Assembly (NCBI GenBank): GCA_009760855.2
Contig: WPIO01000009.1
Coordinates: 5,584,001-5,648,000, forward strand
Reading direction: 5' to 3'
Source of the DNA: Cristatella mucedo
Taxonomy: Eukaryota; Bryozoa; Phylactolaemata; Cristatellidae
DNA length: 64,000 nt
Position 1 is the stretch's first letter, and the number at the start of each line of letters is the position of its first letter. Made by a program: the position numbers and the translations under genes. A model generated the notes under the pieces. That model ran no database searches. It saw only the letters and a list, made by a program, of their open reading frames with translations, and was not told where the DNA came from. This document shows positions 63,678 to 64,000 of this stretch, one piece after another.

Positions 63678-63853
63678 TGGTGAGCTGTGATGGCATACTA
63701 GGTAAGGTAGTTCCGTTTCACGACCTTGGTCCCGTCGTCGTGGGCTTTAATCCTGCAGTGGGCGATCCTGTATTGCTGCTGCAAGCGGTGGTGATAGCCG
63801 TAAAGGCTATTCTGTTGCTATACAAAAGAGGCTGTTAAATCAGCTAGTATAAA
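63678..63853 (+). mobile_element. SINE family 1 in CEBPZ intron 5
   Basis: Head gtgagctgtgatggcatact, B box degraded (gggctttaatcc), 3' end intact (gaggctgttaaatcagct). Confidence 0.82.
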
Positions 63854-64000
63854 GCATGGAACCAAAGGTGAGGTGTTCAGTGGCTATCTTGGGGGACTCT
63901 CTGATCTTATATATCTTGATGGAAAAAACAACAAAGAATGGTTTTCTAGATGAACTCGGGGATCGTTAGGTAAGGTGCTGACCAGAGAGAAGTTAAGGAG

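Overview
This is a stretch of animal nuclear genome, not bacterial or viral. It has small GT-AG exons separated by introns of about 140 bp to 8 kb, long microsatellites, and many decayed non-LTR retrotransposon and tRNA-derived SINE copies. Two conserved animal genes can be read exon by exon. The hypoxia-inducible factor has an invertebrate-style degradation motif, so an invertebrate (possibly a lophotrochozoan) is likely; the sequence alone does not name the species. The animal is inferred, not demonstrated.

Gene 1 (minus strand, about 22.4-37.5 kb, possibly starting at 44.8 kb) is a HIF-alpha class bHLH-PAS transcription factor. Twelve well-supported coding exons follow in order: bHLH, PAS-A in two exons, PAS-A/PAS-B linker, PAS-B in two exons, then an acidic tail with the oxygen-dependent degradation motif (MRAPYIPM). 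All splice phases join. A possible first exon (44756-44781) and last exon (22387-22529) also fit in phase; with them the frame is 2298 nt, 765 codons plus stop.

Gene 2 (plus strand, from 56597 to beyond the right edge) is the 5' part of CEBPZ (Noc1/Mak21 family, 60S ribosome biogenesis). Five in-phase exons cover the N-terminus up to the start of the conserved helical domain. The two genes are divergent, about 12-19 kb apart.

Layout: 0-10 kb holds retroelement remnants, two unassigned minus-strand exon-like segments (5812-6090 and 9377-9829) and an inverted repeat around a telomere-like degenerate repeat. 10.7-12.5 kb has a CR1/L2-like element (family B) with a 0.6 kb insert. 12.9-22 kb is mostly unassigned with SINEs. 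22-45 kb is the HIF locus, its introns loaded with LINE and SINE pieces and microsatellites. 45-53.5 kb is repeat-rich and includes the best family A LINE copy and a CpG-rich block with no assigned gene. 53.5-55.4 kb is an inverted-repeat element. 56.6-64 kb is CEBPZ.

At least two LINE families (A, B) and two SINE families (1, 2) are present. The 3' tail of SINE family 2 matches the tail of LINE family A, as expected for a SINE mobilised by that LINE. No rRNA, functional-looking tRNA gene, CRISPR array or viral gene was seen.
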